Shown here in pieces: positions 1 to 7,696 of a stretch of DNA of 50,674 bases. This DNA is from Phenylobacterium sp. SCN 70-31 (GTDB lineage Bacteria > Pseudomonadota > Alphaproteobacteria > Caulobacterales > Caulobacteraceae). Positions within the stretch are counted from its first letter, which is position 1, and every line of letters starts with the position of its first letter. The notes below the pieces were generated by a model that had not been told where the DNA came from, searched no databases, and saw nothing but the letters and a program-made list of their open reading frames with translations. Where the stretch lies: contig NZ_MEEX01000032.1 of NCBI RefSeq assembly GCF_001724605.1, positions 1 through 50,674 of the forward strand, written 5' to 3'. Position numbers and translations under genes: made by a program.

Positions 1-82
1 ATGATCTGCTCTTCCGTGAACCTTGATCGCTTCATTCGTCCGTCCTTTGGTCGGGCGGACTCTAGCTATTCCTGGCTGAGTT

Positions 83-493
83 TCAGGGGGTCACGTCACC
101 GCCAGTAGCGATGCCTGGAACCCCACCAGCCGAACAAGCACCTGCGACCATGTTTGTCCCGTCAGGAAAGGAGATGGTGGTATTCGGCGCGACGCCGGTT
201 GAACCACCGGCTGGATTGATGAGCTGCCCGTTGAGCCCAACTGTAATGGTCAGCCATTGGCCCACATTTAGCGCTAAGCGCCTAAATGCGAAGGCACCTG
301 TGCCAGTAGTGCCCGCGCTGGTGACCGACCCACAGCCCCAGGCTGCTATCTCATAGATTCCATTCTGCGGCACTGCCCACAAGTAGGATGTCACCCTTGG
401 AGGGAAGGTTCGGCTGTACGCGACTTTTGTCGGCCTCCGCCCGTCCATCCCCTGCCCCACGAGACCCCGAAGCTTCTGTCGCGGAGCGCTCAT
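83..493 (-). CDS. glycine-rich tail-fibre-like virion protein
   Basis: This 136-aa protein is the leftmost complete gene of the phage-like cluster. It has a basic N-terminus followed by a glycine, alanine and threonine rich body with repeated short hydrophobic strands, as in glycine-rich phage tail-fibre or tail-tip proteins. Its ATG overlaps the stop of the preceding gene in a TGATG arrangement (around 491-495), so the two are translationally coupled. The assignment rests on composition and position only, since no diagnostic motif is visible. The cluster probably continues left of the window. The first 82 bases hold no gene I can support. Confidence 0.6.
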   Translation of the reverse strand: MSAPRQKLRGLVGQGMDGRRPTKVAYSRTFPPRVTSYLWAVPQNGIYEIAAWGCGSVTSAGTTGTGAFAFRRLALNVGQWLTITVGLNGQLINPAGGSTGVAPNTTISFPDGTNMVAGACSAGGVPGIATGGDVTP

Positions 494-903
494 CAGTAGT
501 CCGCCCATTCGGCGATGACGTTCACGGCTTCGGTCTGTCCCTCGGCCATATAGATCCGCTCGTTCGCCGTCAGGATCAGCGGGTTGTCGTCCGAGTAGCC
601 GAAGTCCGTCGGCGCGTTCGCGACGGCGGCGCCGGGGTTGATGGTCCCCATCAGCTTCGAATCCGCCAGGAACTTGGTCGTGCCGCCGTCTTGGCTGCGG
701 TAGAGTTGGATGTTGTTGGCCGCGTTGATCTGCTCGAGCGGGACGGCCCACAGACGCGTCACACGGGCGCCGTTCGGCCCGGCCGTCACCAGCAGCGCGG
801 TGTTGGTCGGCGCGGTGGTGAAGGTGGTGTTCGCAGTGGTGAGTCCCACGCTGGCCGACTTCGGCGTCTGGGGGGTCACGATGGAGTTGGGGGTCACGGC
901 CAT
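493..903 (-). CDS. conserved small phage virion protein, function unknown
   Basis: This 136-aa protein lacks a signal peptide or membrane segment. It is rich in Thr, Ala and Asn at the N-terminus and then looks like a compact beta-rich domain, with a motif ILTANERIYM near residues 109-118. A GGAG sequence lies upstream of the ATG. It follows the tail-fibre-like gene with a gap of about 100 bases and is coupled by TGATG overlap to the next gene. Proteins of this kind are common in podovirus-like tail modules but I cannot name it. A structural role is inferred from context. Confidence 0.6.
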   Translation of the reverse strand: MAVTPNSIVTPQTPKSASVGLTTANTTFTTAPTNTALLVTAGPNGARVTRLWAVPLEQINAANNIQLYRSQDGGTTKFLADSKLMGTINPGAAVANAPTDFGYSDDNPLILTANERIYMAEGQTEAVNVIAEWADY

Positions 904-1009
904 GGCTCAGGCTCCTGGGGCGTCTCCGCAGGGGAACGCCGGCTTCAGAAATGAAATCGCGTTCGGGCAAACGCTTGTCGATATGGGCGAAACGCGCCGG
1001 GTCGCTGCG

Positions 1010-1594
1010 CTACAGCGCGACCGCCAGGGCGACCTGAAGACCTTGGATCGCGGAGGCGTAGTCCGCGAGGTCGGCGGCGACCGGCGCCTGCCAGGTCGCA
1101 TTCGCGCCGTCGGTTTTGAGATACTTGCCGTCGTTTGCGAGTTGCGCGGGCAGTTCCACCTGCGAGAACCCCGCGGCAGCCACATAGTCCTTGATCGACA
1201 GACCGCCGTATCCTGGCGTCTTCACCGCCCCGCCGTCGGTGGCGACCCAGGCGATGTCCCCGGAGTCGAGCGTCACCGTTCCGGGGGCCCCCGTCGCAAG
1301 GGTGACTGGACCGGCGCAGGCGTTCCAGATCAGATAGGCCTTGCTCACCGGCGGAATGGTTACGGTGAATGGCCCCTCGCCGCCTGTGAACCGGATCATC
1401 GCCGCGCGAGCCTCATCGGCGCCGGCGTTGGCGGTCGTGAGCGTCGTGTGGCCGGACAGCGCCTTGGTGAGCCAGCCGGCGATGGCGTAGTCGGCGTGAA
1501 CGAGCGCGGCGTTCAGCTTCTCGCCCCACAGGTTGATGTTCTCGCCCGTGAACTGCAACTCGAAGCGAAGCGATGAGGACCAGGAGGAAGGCAT
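1010..1594 (-). CDS. tail fibre-like phage protein
   Basis: This 194-aa protein begins with a block around residues 12-40 (FTGENINLWGEKLN and onward) of a type that recurs at the N-terminus of phage tail-fibre proteins. It continues into a Thr, Gly and Ala rich beta-type region (TIPPVSKAYLIWNACAG near residues 80-96). A collagen or coiled-coil shaft is absent, so it may be a short fibre or an attachment domain. It starts at the stop of the 85-aa gene in a TGATG overlap, so it belongs to the same polycistronic unit. Confidence 0.6.
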   Translation of the reverse strand: MPSSWSSSLRFELQFTGENINLWGEKLNAALVHADYAIAGWLTKALSGHTTLTTANAGADEARAAMIRFTGGEGPFTVTIPPVSKAYLIWNACAGPVTLATGAPGTVTLDSGDIAWVATDGGAVKTPGYGGLSIKDYVAAAGFSQVELPAQLANDGKYLKTDGANATWQAPVAADLADYASAIQGLQVALAVAL

Positions 1595-1851
1595 CAGAGG
1601 ATCGGGGCTCCCGTATCTTGTCGGATCCAGTCGGTTCCGTCGGAATGGGCCAGGGTCTGGAGGTCGGTCACCAGCACCAGGGCGTATGGGTGGGTGGAGG
1701 CAGGCGGCAAAGCGCCCGCCTGGACGGCGAAGAGCCGCGTCGGGCCGCCGGGAGACGCGAGCGACGCTATCGCGTCGGCCAGCGAACGCAGGAGCGGGCG
1801 CAGCGCTTCGGGCGCATCGGGTCCCACCGGTAAAACGGTCGGAATCGTCAT
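1594..1851 (-). CDS. small phage protein, unknown function
   Basis: This 85-aa protein is packed between two phage genes with ATGA and TGATG overlaps on either side, which strongly supports it as a real gene. The C-terminal half (YALVLVTDLQTLAHSDGTDW, around residues 56-75) resembles the short domain often found in phage tail-fibre-associated proteins that present a fibre tip or chaperone. That similarity is only by eye. No signal peptide or transmembrane segment is present. Confidence 0.6.
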   Translation of the reverse strand: MTIPTVLPVGPDAPEALRPLLRSLADAIASLASPGGPTRLFAVQAGALPPASTHPYALVLVTDLQTLAHSDGTDWIRQDTGAPIL

Positions 1852-2474
1852 CGTCCGGCGTCCAGAACCATCAGGCCGGGATCGACGCGCAGGGCGGAGA
1901 GCTTCCGGCTGCGGGCGTGCTTGGCGTCCAGTTCGGCGACCGCCCGCTCCAACCGGACTTCGTAAGCGCCCGTCAGTTCCGCGTCGCGCAGAAACGGTCC
2001 CGCCTCGGCCACGGTGGCGAACAGATAGACGTCGGGCGCTTCGGACAGCAGGGCGTTGGTCGGTGCGGCGTCCGACAGCGAAAACCCGCGCAGCATCCTC
2101 AGGACGAACCCGTAGGCTTCGTCACAGGGTCGGTCGAACGCCACGGCGTCACCGTCGATCGACCAGGCGGCAGGTTCGCCGCGCGCCGCCGTCAACGGCA
2201 GCAGGCTGGCCTCGACGAACGGCAGTTCCAGCCGCCCGTCAGGTCGTTCCAGCCAGAGGCGCAGCGGTTCCGTGAACCCCTGCGGCAACGACAGCCGGCG
2301 CGCGCCCGCGGTCGCCGGCAGCGGCGCCTCGACCTCGGCCAGCCGGTGCCTTAGCACACGATTGAGCCGCGCTTCGGCCAGCGTCACGAATTCGGGGATG
2401 CGTGCGGTCAGATCGCCGCGCACAAGCCAGTTCGCCGCCGCCGCCTTCAGCTCGGCGTAGGTGGTGATCGCCAT
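1848..2474 (-). CDS. phage head-tail adaptor protein (SU10/P22 gp4-like)
   Basis: This 208-aa protein has the form of podovirus adaptor proteins that sit under the portal and join head to tail. It opens with MAITTYAELKAAAANWL, then has a segment with IPEFVTLAEARLNR around residues 24-39 that is characteristic of this family. The middle is beta-rich and the C-terminus is a long helix, which in the family packs on the portal. AGGA precedes the ATG. It lies downstream of coat and LamG-like genes, as expected for a late structural operon. Confidence 0.75.
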   Translation of the reverse strand: MAITTYAELKAAAANWLVRGDLTARIPEFVTLAEARLNRVLRHRLAEVEAPLPATAGARRLSLPQGFTEPLRLWLERPDGRLELPFVEASLLPLTAARGEPAAWSIDGDAVAFDRPCDEAYGFVLRMLRGFSLSDAAPTNALLSEAPDVYLFATVAEAGPFLRDAELTGAYEVRLERAVAELDAKHARSRKLSALRVDPGLMVLDAGR

Positions 2475-2521
2475 GATTTGTCCTGGTGTTCAGGCTGGCG
2501 GGCGAGCGCCCGCTCAGCGGG

Positions 2522-3334
2522 TCATTGGGCGCCCAGCGCCGTGAGGTAGGTCAGGATCGCCGCGTACAGGTCGGCGACTTCGGTGTTCGAGAGCTCACCG
2601 CCCAGATGCAGGCACGCCAGGCGGTCGGCGCTGTGCGCCGTTCCGGATCTCAGCCCGACCACGTTCGCATCCGCGCCCGCCGTGCTCGCGGCGGTCGAGA
2701 CAGCGCCCACCTGCGTTCCGTTTCGAAGGACCCGGCTGCTGGCGGCTCCGCTGCGCACGACCATCACATGGCCGGGAAGCGCGTCCGGAGACGCGGGATT
2801 GAACGAGCCCGCGGAATGGATACGGGTGTTTATGTTGGTTGCGGACGCGCCGATCCGCAGATTGCCCGCGCCAAAGACACCCAGGAAGTAGTTGGCGGCG
2901 CCGGCCCACGCATTGACATAGCCACCGGCCCCCATGGCGTCCTGTGTCCAGAGCGCCGACCCGGTCAGGTCGTTGAAGCCGGTGTCCAGATAGGCCGCCG
3001 TGCCGCCATTCTCGCAGCCCACGTCCGGGGTGAACGTCAGCGTCCCCGCGCCTCCCGGCTGGAGGTTGAAGGCGTCCTGGACCCAGTTGAGCCGCGCAGC
3101 CTGGGCGTCGTGCGCCGCCAGCATGTAGAAGGCGTCCAGCTTGGCCCATACACCGCCTGTTTTCAGGGCTCCGATGCAGGCGTCGATCAATGTCCGTCGC
3201 GCGGGCCCCGGATCGGCTTCGAAACGCGCGAACAGCGCCGCCGCCTCTGCGTTCTCGGGGCCGCCGGGATCGGCGACGCCCGATGCGACCCGGGACTGAT
3301 GCCCCGGCCCGCGTTGGCCCAGATGCAGCGTCAT
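2522..3334 (-). CDS. LamG/concanavalin-like virion protein
   Basis: This 270-aa protein has an N-terminal helical part (to about residue 95) followed by a beta-sandwich-like region rich in Gly, Ala, Asn and aromatic residues. Short strands alternate with loops (AYLDTGFNDL, VMVVRSGAASSRVLRNGTQV), as in phage LamG or concanavalin-type adhesion and decoration domains. It starts 5 bases after the stop of the 107-aa frame. No secretion signal is present, consistent with assembly in the cytoplasm. A head decoration or tail adhesin role is inferred. Confidence 0.6.
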   Translation of the reverse strand: MTLHLGQRGPGHQSRVASGVADPGGPENAEAAALFARFEADPGPARRTLIDACIGALKTGGVWAKLDAFYMLAAHDAQAARLNWVQDAFNLQPGGAGTLTFTPDVGCENGGTAAYLDTGFNDLTGSALWTQDAMGAGGYVNAWAGAANYFLGVFGAGNLRIGASATNINTRIHSAGSFNPASPDALPGHVMVVRSGAASSRVLRNGTQVGAVSTAASTAGADANVVGLRSGTAHSADRLACLHLGGELSNTEVADLYAAILTYLTALGAQ

Positions 3335-3339
3335 GGGGA

Positions 3340-3651
3340 TCAGAGACCCAGGCCGGTCGACACATAGAGCGTCGCCGACCCCGAAGCCGTGATGGCCGCG
3401 ACATGCGTCGCGGGGTTGGCCACGCCGTTGGCCAGCGTGATCACCTCGATGGCCCCGGCGGGCAGCGGAATGTCCGTGAGCGCGGCGGTCACGCCCGATG
3501 GGCCGAGAGCCCAGAAGACGGTGGAGGCGCCGGCGTTATAGAGCCGGATCTGGTGCGCGCCGGTGGGTTGCTGCTTGATCGCCGCGTTCGCGGTCAAGGT
3601 GGTGGCGGCGATCGACGCCGTCGCGTCGTCGGCAGGAGTGAACGGTTTCAT
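3340..3651 (-). CDS. small beta-rich phage protein downstream of coat gene
   Basis: This is a 103-aa protein starting at MKPFTP. I preferred this ATG to the one 12 bases upstream because GAGG lies at a suitable distance before it. The protein is rich in Ala, Thr and Gly with short strands (IRLYNAG, VFWALGPSG, SATLYVSTGLGL at the C-terminus). Its size and position directly after the coat gene fit a head decoration or cement protein. That role is inference, as I see no family-defining motif. Confidence 0.6.
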   Translation of the reverse strand: MKPFTPADDATASIAATTLTANAAIKQQPTGAHQIRLYNAGASTVFWALGPSGVTAALTDIPLPAGAIEVITLANGVANPATHVAAITASGSATLYVSTGLGL

Positions 3652-3776
3652 GGCGGGCCTCATGGCGGGACGCCGGCCGCGGCGCGGCCGCCTCCAGGGG
3701 ATCGAAGGGGCAAGGGAGTGGGAAACGACGGCGGGCGCGCAGCCCGCCGCCGCTCCGTGTCGACGGAGTCTCGACG

Positions 3777-4988
3777 TCAGCGATTGGCCAGTCGGCAGGC
3801 CAGTTGGGGACGCAGCGTCTTGAAGCCGTACAGGACGTCCAGACGGCAGGGGAACTTGTCGTTGTTGATGTCGTACTGGCGCACGATCCGCATCGACACG
3901 CCGTCGAAGACCTCGCGCGACGCCCAGTCCACGCCACGCGGCATCATCAGGTCGGCCGTTGCGAAGGCGAAGGCGTCCTTCTGGTAGGCGAGGCTGATCC
4001 CGTGCGCCAATCCGCCCGTGCCAAGCACCGTAATGGACTTGTTGTCGCCCGGCAGGGCGCTCACCGTCTGGTTCGCCGGCGAACCGGCAGGTCCGACGAT
4101 GGGCGGGCTGATGGTGATCGTGGCCTGGCCTGAACCGTTGGAGGTCACGCCGCCGACATCGGTGACCACGAAGGTTTGAGGCTGACCCGTCGACTGCTTG
4201 GTTTCGGGGTGCACGCGGAAGACATCGGCGATGGTGAAGATGTCACCGCGTTTCAGTACGTTCGAGCTGTTCGACCAGCCATCCGTCACCAGGGTCGACC
4301 CGGTCTGACCGGCGCCGTTGACCAGCGGCGATCCGCCCTTCGAGCCCACCGTGTGGCTGGGCCACAGGGTGTTCTCCATGAAGTCGAACCCGGCGGTCCG
4401 TCCCATGAAGCCTTCGCGGTTCTGGCGCGCGATGGTGGACTTGTCGTTGAACAGGCCCTTCAGGGCATCCACCAGATCCACATTGTCCTGGGTGTTGAGA
4501 TTGCAGGTCCGGCTGGTGAGCGGCGCCAGGTTGTCGACCAGCATCTTCCGCGCGCTCAAGACGCCGGCGAACGTCGCCGGCAGGGCATGGTTGCTCACTT
4601 GGTTGTAGACGTCCTGGTACATGCTCATGGCGTCCGCCTCGATGTTGGCGGCCAGCACGCTCATCGCCGGCTCCAGCACGCGCTCCGAGAAGTCGTCCAG
4701 GCTCAGCGTCAGGTCGGCGGAGGTGAAGTTGAGGTCCACGCCCTTCTGGGTCTGGACCTTAAGATCCACGGAGCTTTCCACCGTGTCCTTGGCGTCCAGC
4801 ACCGAACCTGTCCGCACCGTATACTGGTTGGGCAGGCGGATCTTCAGGGTGTCTCCGATCTTCGCGCCGTCCTGGGCGAAGCGGTCGTCGTAGTCGCGCG
4901 TGATCGTGCCCACGAAGTTGAGCTTCTGGTGCAGCACGCGAAGCGCCTCCCGCGTCACCGCGGTGGCGGTCAATAGGGTGTTCGGCAT
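3777..4988 (-). CDS. P22-type major coat protein
   Basis: This 403-aa protein matches the P22 gp5 coat family in length and layout. The N-terminal helix contains EALRVLHQKLNFVGTITRDYD, the family-typical segment preceding the GDTLKIRLP strand around residues 46-54. A long helical stretch follows, then a beta-rich insertion near residues 240-330 (the I-domain region in P22). The C-terminus holds VDWASREVFDGVSMRIVRQYD, where the fold closes. GAGG precedes the ATG. The gene lies downstream of a scaffold-like gene, as in P22-like phages, but an inverted 116-aa gene separates them. Confidence 0.88.
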   Translation of the reverse strand: MPNTLLTATAVTREALRVLHQKLNFVGTITRDYDDRFAQDGAKIGDTLKIRLPNQYTVRTGSVLDAKDTVESSVDLKVQTQKGVDLNFTSADLTLSLDDFSERVLEPAMSVLAANIEADAMSMYQDVYNQVSNHALPATFAGVLSARKMLVDNLAPLTSRTCNLNTQDNVDLVDALKGLFNDKSTIARQNREGFMGRTAGFDFMENTLWPSHTVGSKGGSPLVNGAGQTGSTLVTDGWSNSSNVLKRGDIFTIADVFRVHPETKQSTGQPQTFVVTDVGGVTSNGSGQATITISPPIVGPAGSPANQTVSALPGDNKSITVLGTGGLAHGISLAYQKDAFAFATADLMMPRGVDWASREVFDGVSMRIVRQYDINNDKFPCRLDVLYGFKTLRPQLACRLANR

Positions 4989-5387
4989 CGTCTCGATGTC
5001 CTCTGTGATGGGTGGATCGCCGCAGGGGGATCGAGGCGCCCCCTCTTCCAGGGGCCGGCGCGTGCTCGATCCGCCGGCGCCCGGGGGCCGCGGCGTCAGG
5101 TCAAGGAAAGGGACGCAAGCGAGCGTCCCCGCGAACCGGGTTGCGCTTTATCCGGCGTGGCGCCGGGGCGGCCCCGAAACTCAGGTCATGCGGCGCGGCG
5201 ACGTCGGCCGGCCGGTTTGCTCAAGGCAGGCTCATCCTCGCCGGCCGCCATGTGTCCTCGCGCCACCGCATCAGTGGTCGGTCGGCCATTGAACAAACAG
5301 GGAGCCCGAACATCCTGTCTCGACAGGTCGGCGCCAGGTCGATCGACCGCCAGTAGCTCGACGTGTCCTCCGCCAACTTCCAGCCAC
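4989..5387. other. gap upstream of coat gene with hairpin and near-match LexA box
   Basis: About 400 bases without a gene I trust. A perfect 7-bp stem (GGGACGC / GCGTCCC, 5110-5129) is followed on the minus strand by a short pyrimidine run, so it could be a weak terminator or RNA processing site before the coat mRNA. At 5291-5305 there is GAAC-N7-GAGC, one base short of a LexA-type direct repeat. A minus-strand frame of 79 codons with a TTG start crosses the region but has no ribosome site or recognisable features. Confidence 0.4.
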
Positions 5388-5434
5388 TTGCGCGCGGGCA
5401 GAACCTGGCTTAGCAATTGGAACAAATTAGGAAC
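5388..5434 (+). promoter_or_regulatory. candidate promoter with perfect LexA box (5420-5434)
   Basis: GAAC-AAATTAG-GAAC at 5420-5434 is a perfect direct repeat of the alphaproteobacterial LexA type (GTTC-N7-GTTC on the other strand). Just upstream on the plus strand TTGCGC (5388) and TAGCAA (5411) are spaced by 17 bases, so the box would cover the start point of a transcript into the 116-aa gene at 5479. Because the site is readable from both strands it might instead serve the coat gene. LexA binding is inferred from sequence alone. Confidence 0.65.
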
Positions 5435-5478
5435 TCGAACGGACTCACGTCTGTCGCGAGACGACCAGGAGCGGCCGG

Positions 5479-5829
5479 ATGTTTCGCCGACCCGAGCCCC
5501 GACTTCAGACGTCTGGAGAAACCATCAGCCTTTGGGTCAAAGGACGCCAACTCTGGCAGATCGACCGGCGCGAAGTCCTCAAGGTCGAGATTTACAAGGT
5601 GGATCTGATCACCCTCGACGACATCCGCTGCGACATCAGGTTCGGCGATCCCGCATCGATGTCGATCGTGACCTTCAGCGAGGATCATCCGGATTGGAAG
5701 TTGCTGCAGGACTGGCTCCAGATTCTGCCGGGATTCGACACGAACTGGCCGCATCGCGTGGTCAAGCCGGCGTTCGTCGAAAACCGGACCGTCGTCTATC
5801 AGGCGCCACGTCGCTCCCACGAGCCCTAA
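5479..5829 (+). CDS. 116-aa protein of unknown function, inverted within the phage operon
   Basis: This is the only plus-strand gene inside the structural module. AGGAG lies about 8 bases before the ATG. The protein is soluble and mixed alpha/beta: LWVKGRQLWQIDRREVLKVE (residues 18-37) looks like a PH-like beta meander, followed by VTFSEDHPDWKLLQDWLQ (64-81) and a C-terminal PAFVENRTVVYQ block. Small proteins with this layout occur scattered in proteobacteria and some are immunity-like, but I cannot assign a function. Its end overlaps the convergent 209-aa gene by 4 bases. A LexA box sits 45 bases upstream, suggesting SOS induction. Confidence 0.6.
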   Translation: MFRRPEPRLQTSGETISLWVKGRQLWQIDRREVLKVEIYKVDLITLDDIRCDIRFGDPASMSIVTFSEDHPDWKLLQDWLQILPGFDTNWPHRVVKPAFVENRTVVYQAPRRSHEP

Positions 5830-6455
5830 CGCGCCGGCGCCGAACTCGCAGCGGGGCGCGCCGGAGCACGACCGCGTATCCGATCGTGAAGGCCGAGGCC
5901 GGCGCTCCGTCCTGCGGCCCCACCGCCGCCGAGGCCTCCTGCGACCCCGGACGCGGCTCTCGCCTTGTCCTTGGCCGCGGCGATTTCGACGCCGCCCAGA
6001 GCGAGCGAGCTCACGAGCGAAGCCCGCCCTAGCCTGCCGAGTTGGCGCGCTTGTGCGTCGGCCACCGGGTTGGTGCGCGCAGCTCCGCCCACGCTACCCT
6101 CGCCTTTGCCGACGTCCGGTCGCACATGGTTCAGCCAGACGCGCTGGGGAGCCGGCGTCGCGCGGCGGGCGTCCACCTTGAGCGAGGTTCGCTGATCGCT
6201 GGCGTCGCCGGCCAACCTACGAACTGGCCCCTGGTAGGCGCGCCGCACTTGCTCGGCGCGTATGCCGTTCTGGCCGACATAGGCGGCGAACCCCTCGACG
6301 GGGCCGAGGATCGCATCGGCCTTGCTCAGCTCGGCGCGGCGAGCAGCGCGGCGCAGAGCATCGAGATCCGAAAGCTGTGAGATCTCGCCGCTCACGCCAC
6401 CCTGGAATGGGACCTCCTCTTCCAGTCGCGCCACCCCATGAATGAACCTGGCCAT
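5826..6455 (-). CDS. phage protein of unknown function downstream of scaffold
   Basis: This 209-aa protein starts one base after the scaffold stop (TGA-G-ATG), so it is co-translated with the capsid module. The N-terminal 100 residues are helical and highly charged. The C-terminal third is Ala, Gly and Arg rich, with a hydrophobic stretch LVSSLALGGVEIAAA around residues 147-161 and a glycine-rich run at about 171-180. It has no enzyme motif. A minor capsid or ejection role is possible by position. Ala/Arg-rich low-complexity sequence makes homology hard to judge by eye. Confidence 0.5.
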   Translation of the reverse strand: MARFIHGVARLEEEVPFQGGVSGEISQLSDLDALRRAARRAELSKADAILGPVEGFAAYVGQNGIRAEQVRRAYQGPVRRLAGDASDQRTSLKVDARRATPAPQRVWLNHVRPDVGKGEGSVGGAARTNPVADAQARQLGRLGRASLVSSLALGGVEIAAAKDKARAASGVAGGLGGGGAAGRSAGLGLHDRIRGRAPARPAASSAPAR

Positions 6456-6456
6456 C

Positions 6457-7254
6457 TCAGCCGCCCTTCGCCGCCTGAGCGTTGCGCCGGCGCATCCACT
6501 CGCGGGTGGCCAACTCGTCGCGGACGCCGGCCCCGCCGCCTGCGCCGCCGCTCAGCATCACGGCCGGCTGGAGGCTTCGGGCCTGGGCCCCGGCCTCGCC
6601 GCGCGCAGACTCGTCGGCCCGCCACGCCTTGTGGAGCAGCTTCCAGAGCCGCGGGTCGGCCATCCGGGCCAGCTCTTCGAGCGTGACGCCGAACGCCGCA
6701 CCGTACTCCACGAGCTTGGCCGCCACTTCGGGCGACCAGCCGTCGATCTCCTCGCGCAACCGCGCACCGGTCTCGGCCATGGCCTCCGCCGCCTCGCGGG
6801 CGGCCTCGAGGGTCTCCCGCTCTTCGGTCCGCGCAACCGCCTCCGCCAGGTCGTCGCGCGCCGCCGACAGCGCTTCGAACCGCGCCCACAGGACCTGTGC
6901 GCCCTGTGCGTCCTCCGCGACGTAGGTCTCCCAGTCGACCGCCTCGAAGGCGGCGAGTTGATCGTCCAAGGCCGCGAGTTGTCGCCGGTCGCGGCTTTCG
7001 CTTCGTCCCCGCGCCATCTCGCGGAGGAAGGCTTCTCGCTCCGTCTCCAGAGCGCGGCGGCCGTCGGCCAGCTCCTGCGTCTTGCGCGTGTAGTCGGCCT
7101 GGCGCAGGAACGCGCCCCTGAAGCCTGCGGGCAGCGTGTGGACCTCGCCGTCCAACTCCAGTTCGAACGTGTCGGGAGCCACGTCGACGAGTTCGAGGTC
7201 GTCATCCGGGCGCGCGGGCGCATCGCCCGCCGTGAGGGGGTCTTGGTAGGCCAT
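6457..7254 (-). CDS. capsid scaffold protein (P22-like arrangement)
   Basis: This is a 265-aa, strongly acidic and almost wholly helical protein. An N-terminal segment around residues 29-55 (ELELDGEVHTLPAGFRGAFL) is followed by a long coiled-coil-rich region full of Glu, Ala and Arg, and a short basic tail (REWMRRRNAQAAKGG), the part that binds coat protein in P22-type scaffolds. The ATG at 7254 is chosen because AAGGAG lies immediately upstream. It sits between portal-side genes and the coat gene, the usual scaffold position. No protease domain is present. Confidence 0.72.
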   Translation of the reverse strand: MAYQDPLTAGDAPARPDDDLELVDVAPDTFELELDGEVHTLPAGFRGAFLRQADYTRKTQELADGRRALETEREAFLREMARGRSESRDRRQLAALDDQLAAFEAVDWETYVAEDAQGAQVLWARFEALSAARDDLAEAVARTEERETLEAAREAAEAMAETGARLREEIDGWSPEVAAKLVEYGAAFGVTLEELARMADPRLWKLLHKAWRADESARGEAGAQARSLQPAVMLSGGAGGGAGVRDELATREWMRRRNAQAAKGG

Positions 7255-7384
7255 GGGACTCCTTGGGCGTAAGGGCTCCGGCGGCGCCGGAGCGGATGTG
7301 GGTTGTGTTGCAAAGGACGCGGCCGGACCGTCCTCCCCTGCCCGCCAGGCACGGTGGAGCAAGCTACCTGTCGCGCGTCTTGTC

Positions 7385-7696
7385 CTACATGTAGGGCATG
7401 AGCGGGCGAGGCTCGCCTGTCACAAGAGCACAACCGCCGTAGAGGATCGGCTCAAGCAGGATGAACCCCACGAACACCAGTCCTCTCACCAGGTTCGGGC
7501 GCATCACCAGAGAAGCCAGCCCGAAGACGACCGCGTACCAGCAAAAAAATATGAAGAAGAATGGGTTGGCGAAACACACGAAATCTCCAACCGTCCCGCC
7601 CATCTCGAAGACGGCCGACCGAATCCAGTAGAAGTATATGCAGAACCAGAGGATGCTGACGGCATACAGAACCGCAGCAATGCCCCGCACGATCAT
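7385..7696 (-). CDS. small polytopic membrane protein paired with esterase-like gene
   Basis: This 103-aa protein has three predicted membrane segments, at about residues 5-25, 38-66 and 70-92, rich in Phe, Tyr and Val and far more hydrophobic than its neighbours. Its ATG overlaps the stop of the esterase-like gene by four bases (ATGA), so both are made together. Its small size and multiple spans would suit a holin-like protein, an immunity or exclusion protein, or a membrane anchor for the esterase. None of these is proven by sequence. Confidence 0.65.
   Translation of the reverse strand: MIVRGIAAVLYAVSILWFCIYFYWIRSAVFEMGGTVGDFVCFANPFFFIFFCWYAVVFGLASLVMRPNLVRGLVFVGFILLEPILYGGCALVTGEPRPLMPYM

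Noticed and set aside
4256..4274. GTTC-GAGCT-GTTC inside the coat gene
   Set aside because: Spacing is 5 instead of 7 and it lies within coding sequence.
5186..5425. Minus-strand 79-codon frame with TTG start upstream of coat
   Set aside because: No ribosome site, start inside the LexA box, and sequence without secondary-structure pattern. I treat the stretch as non-coding.
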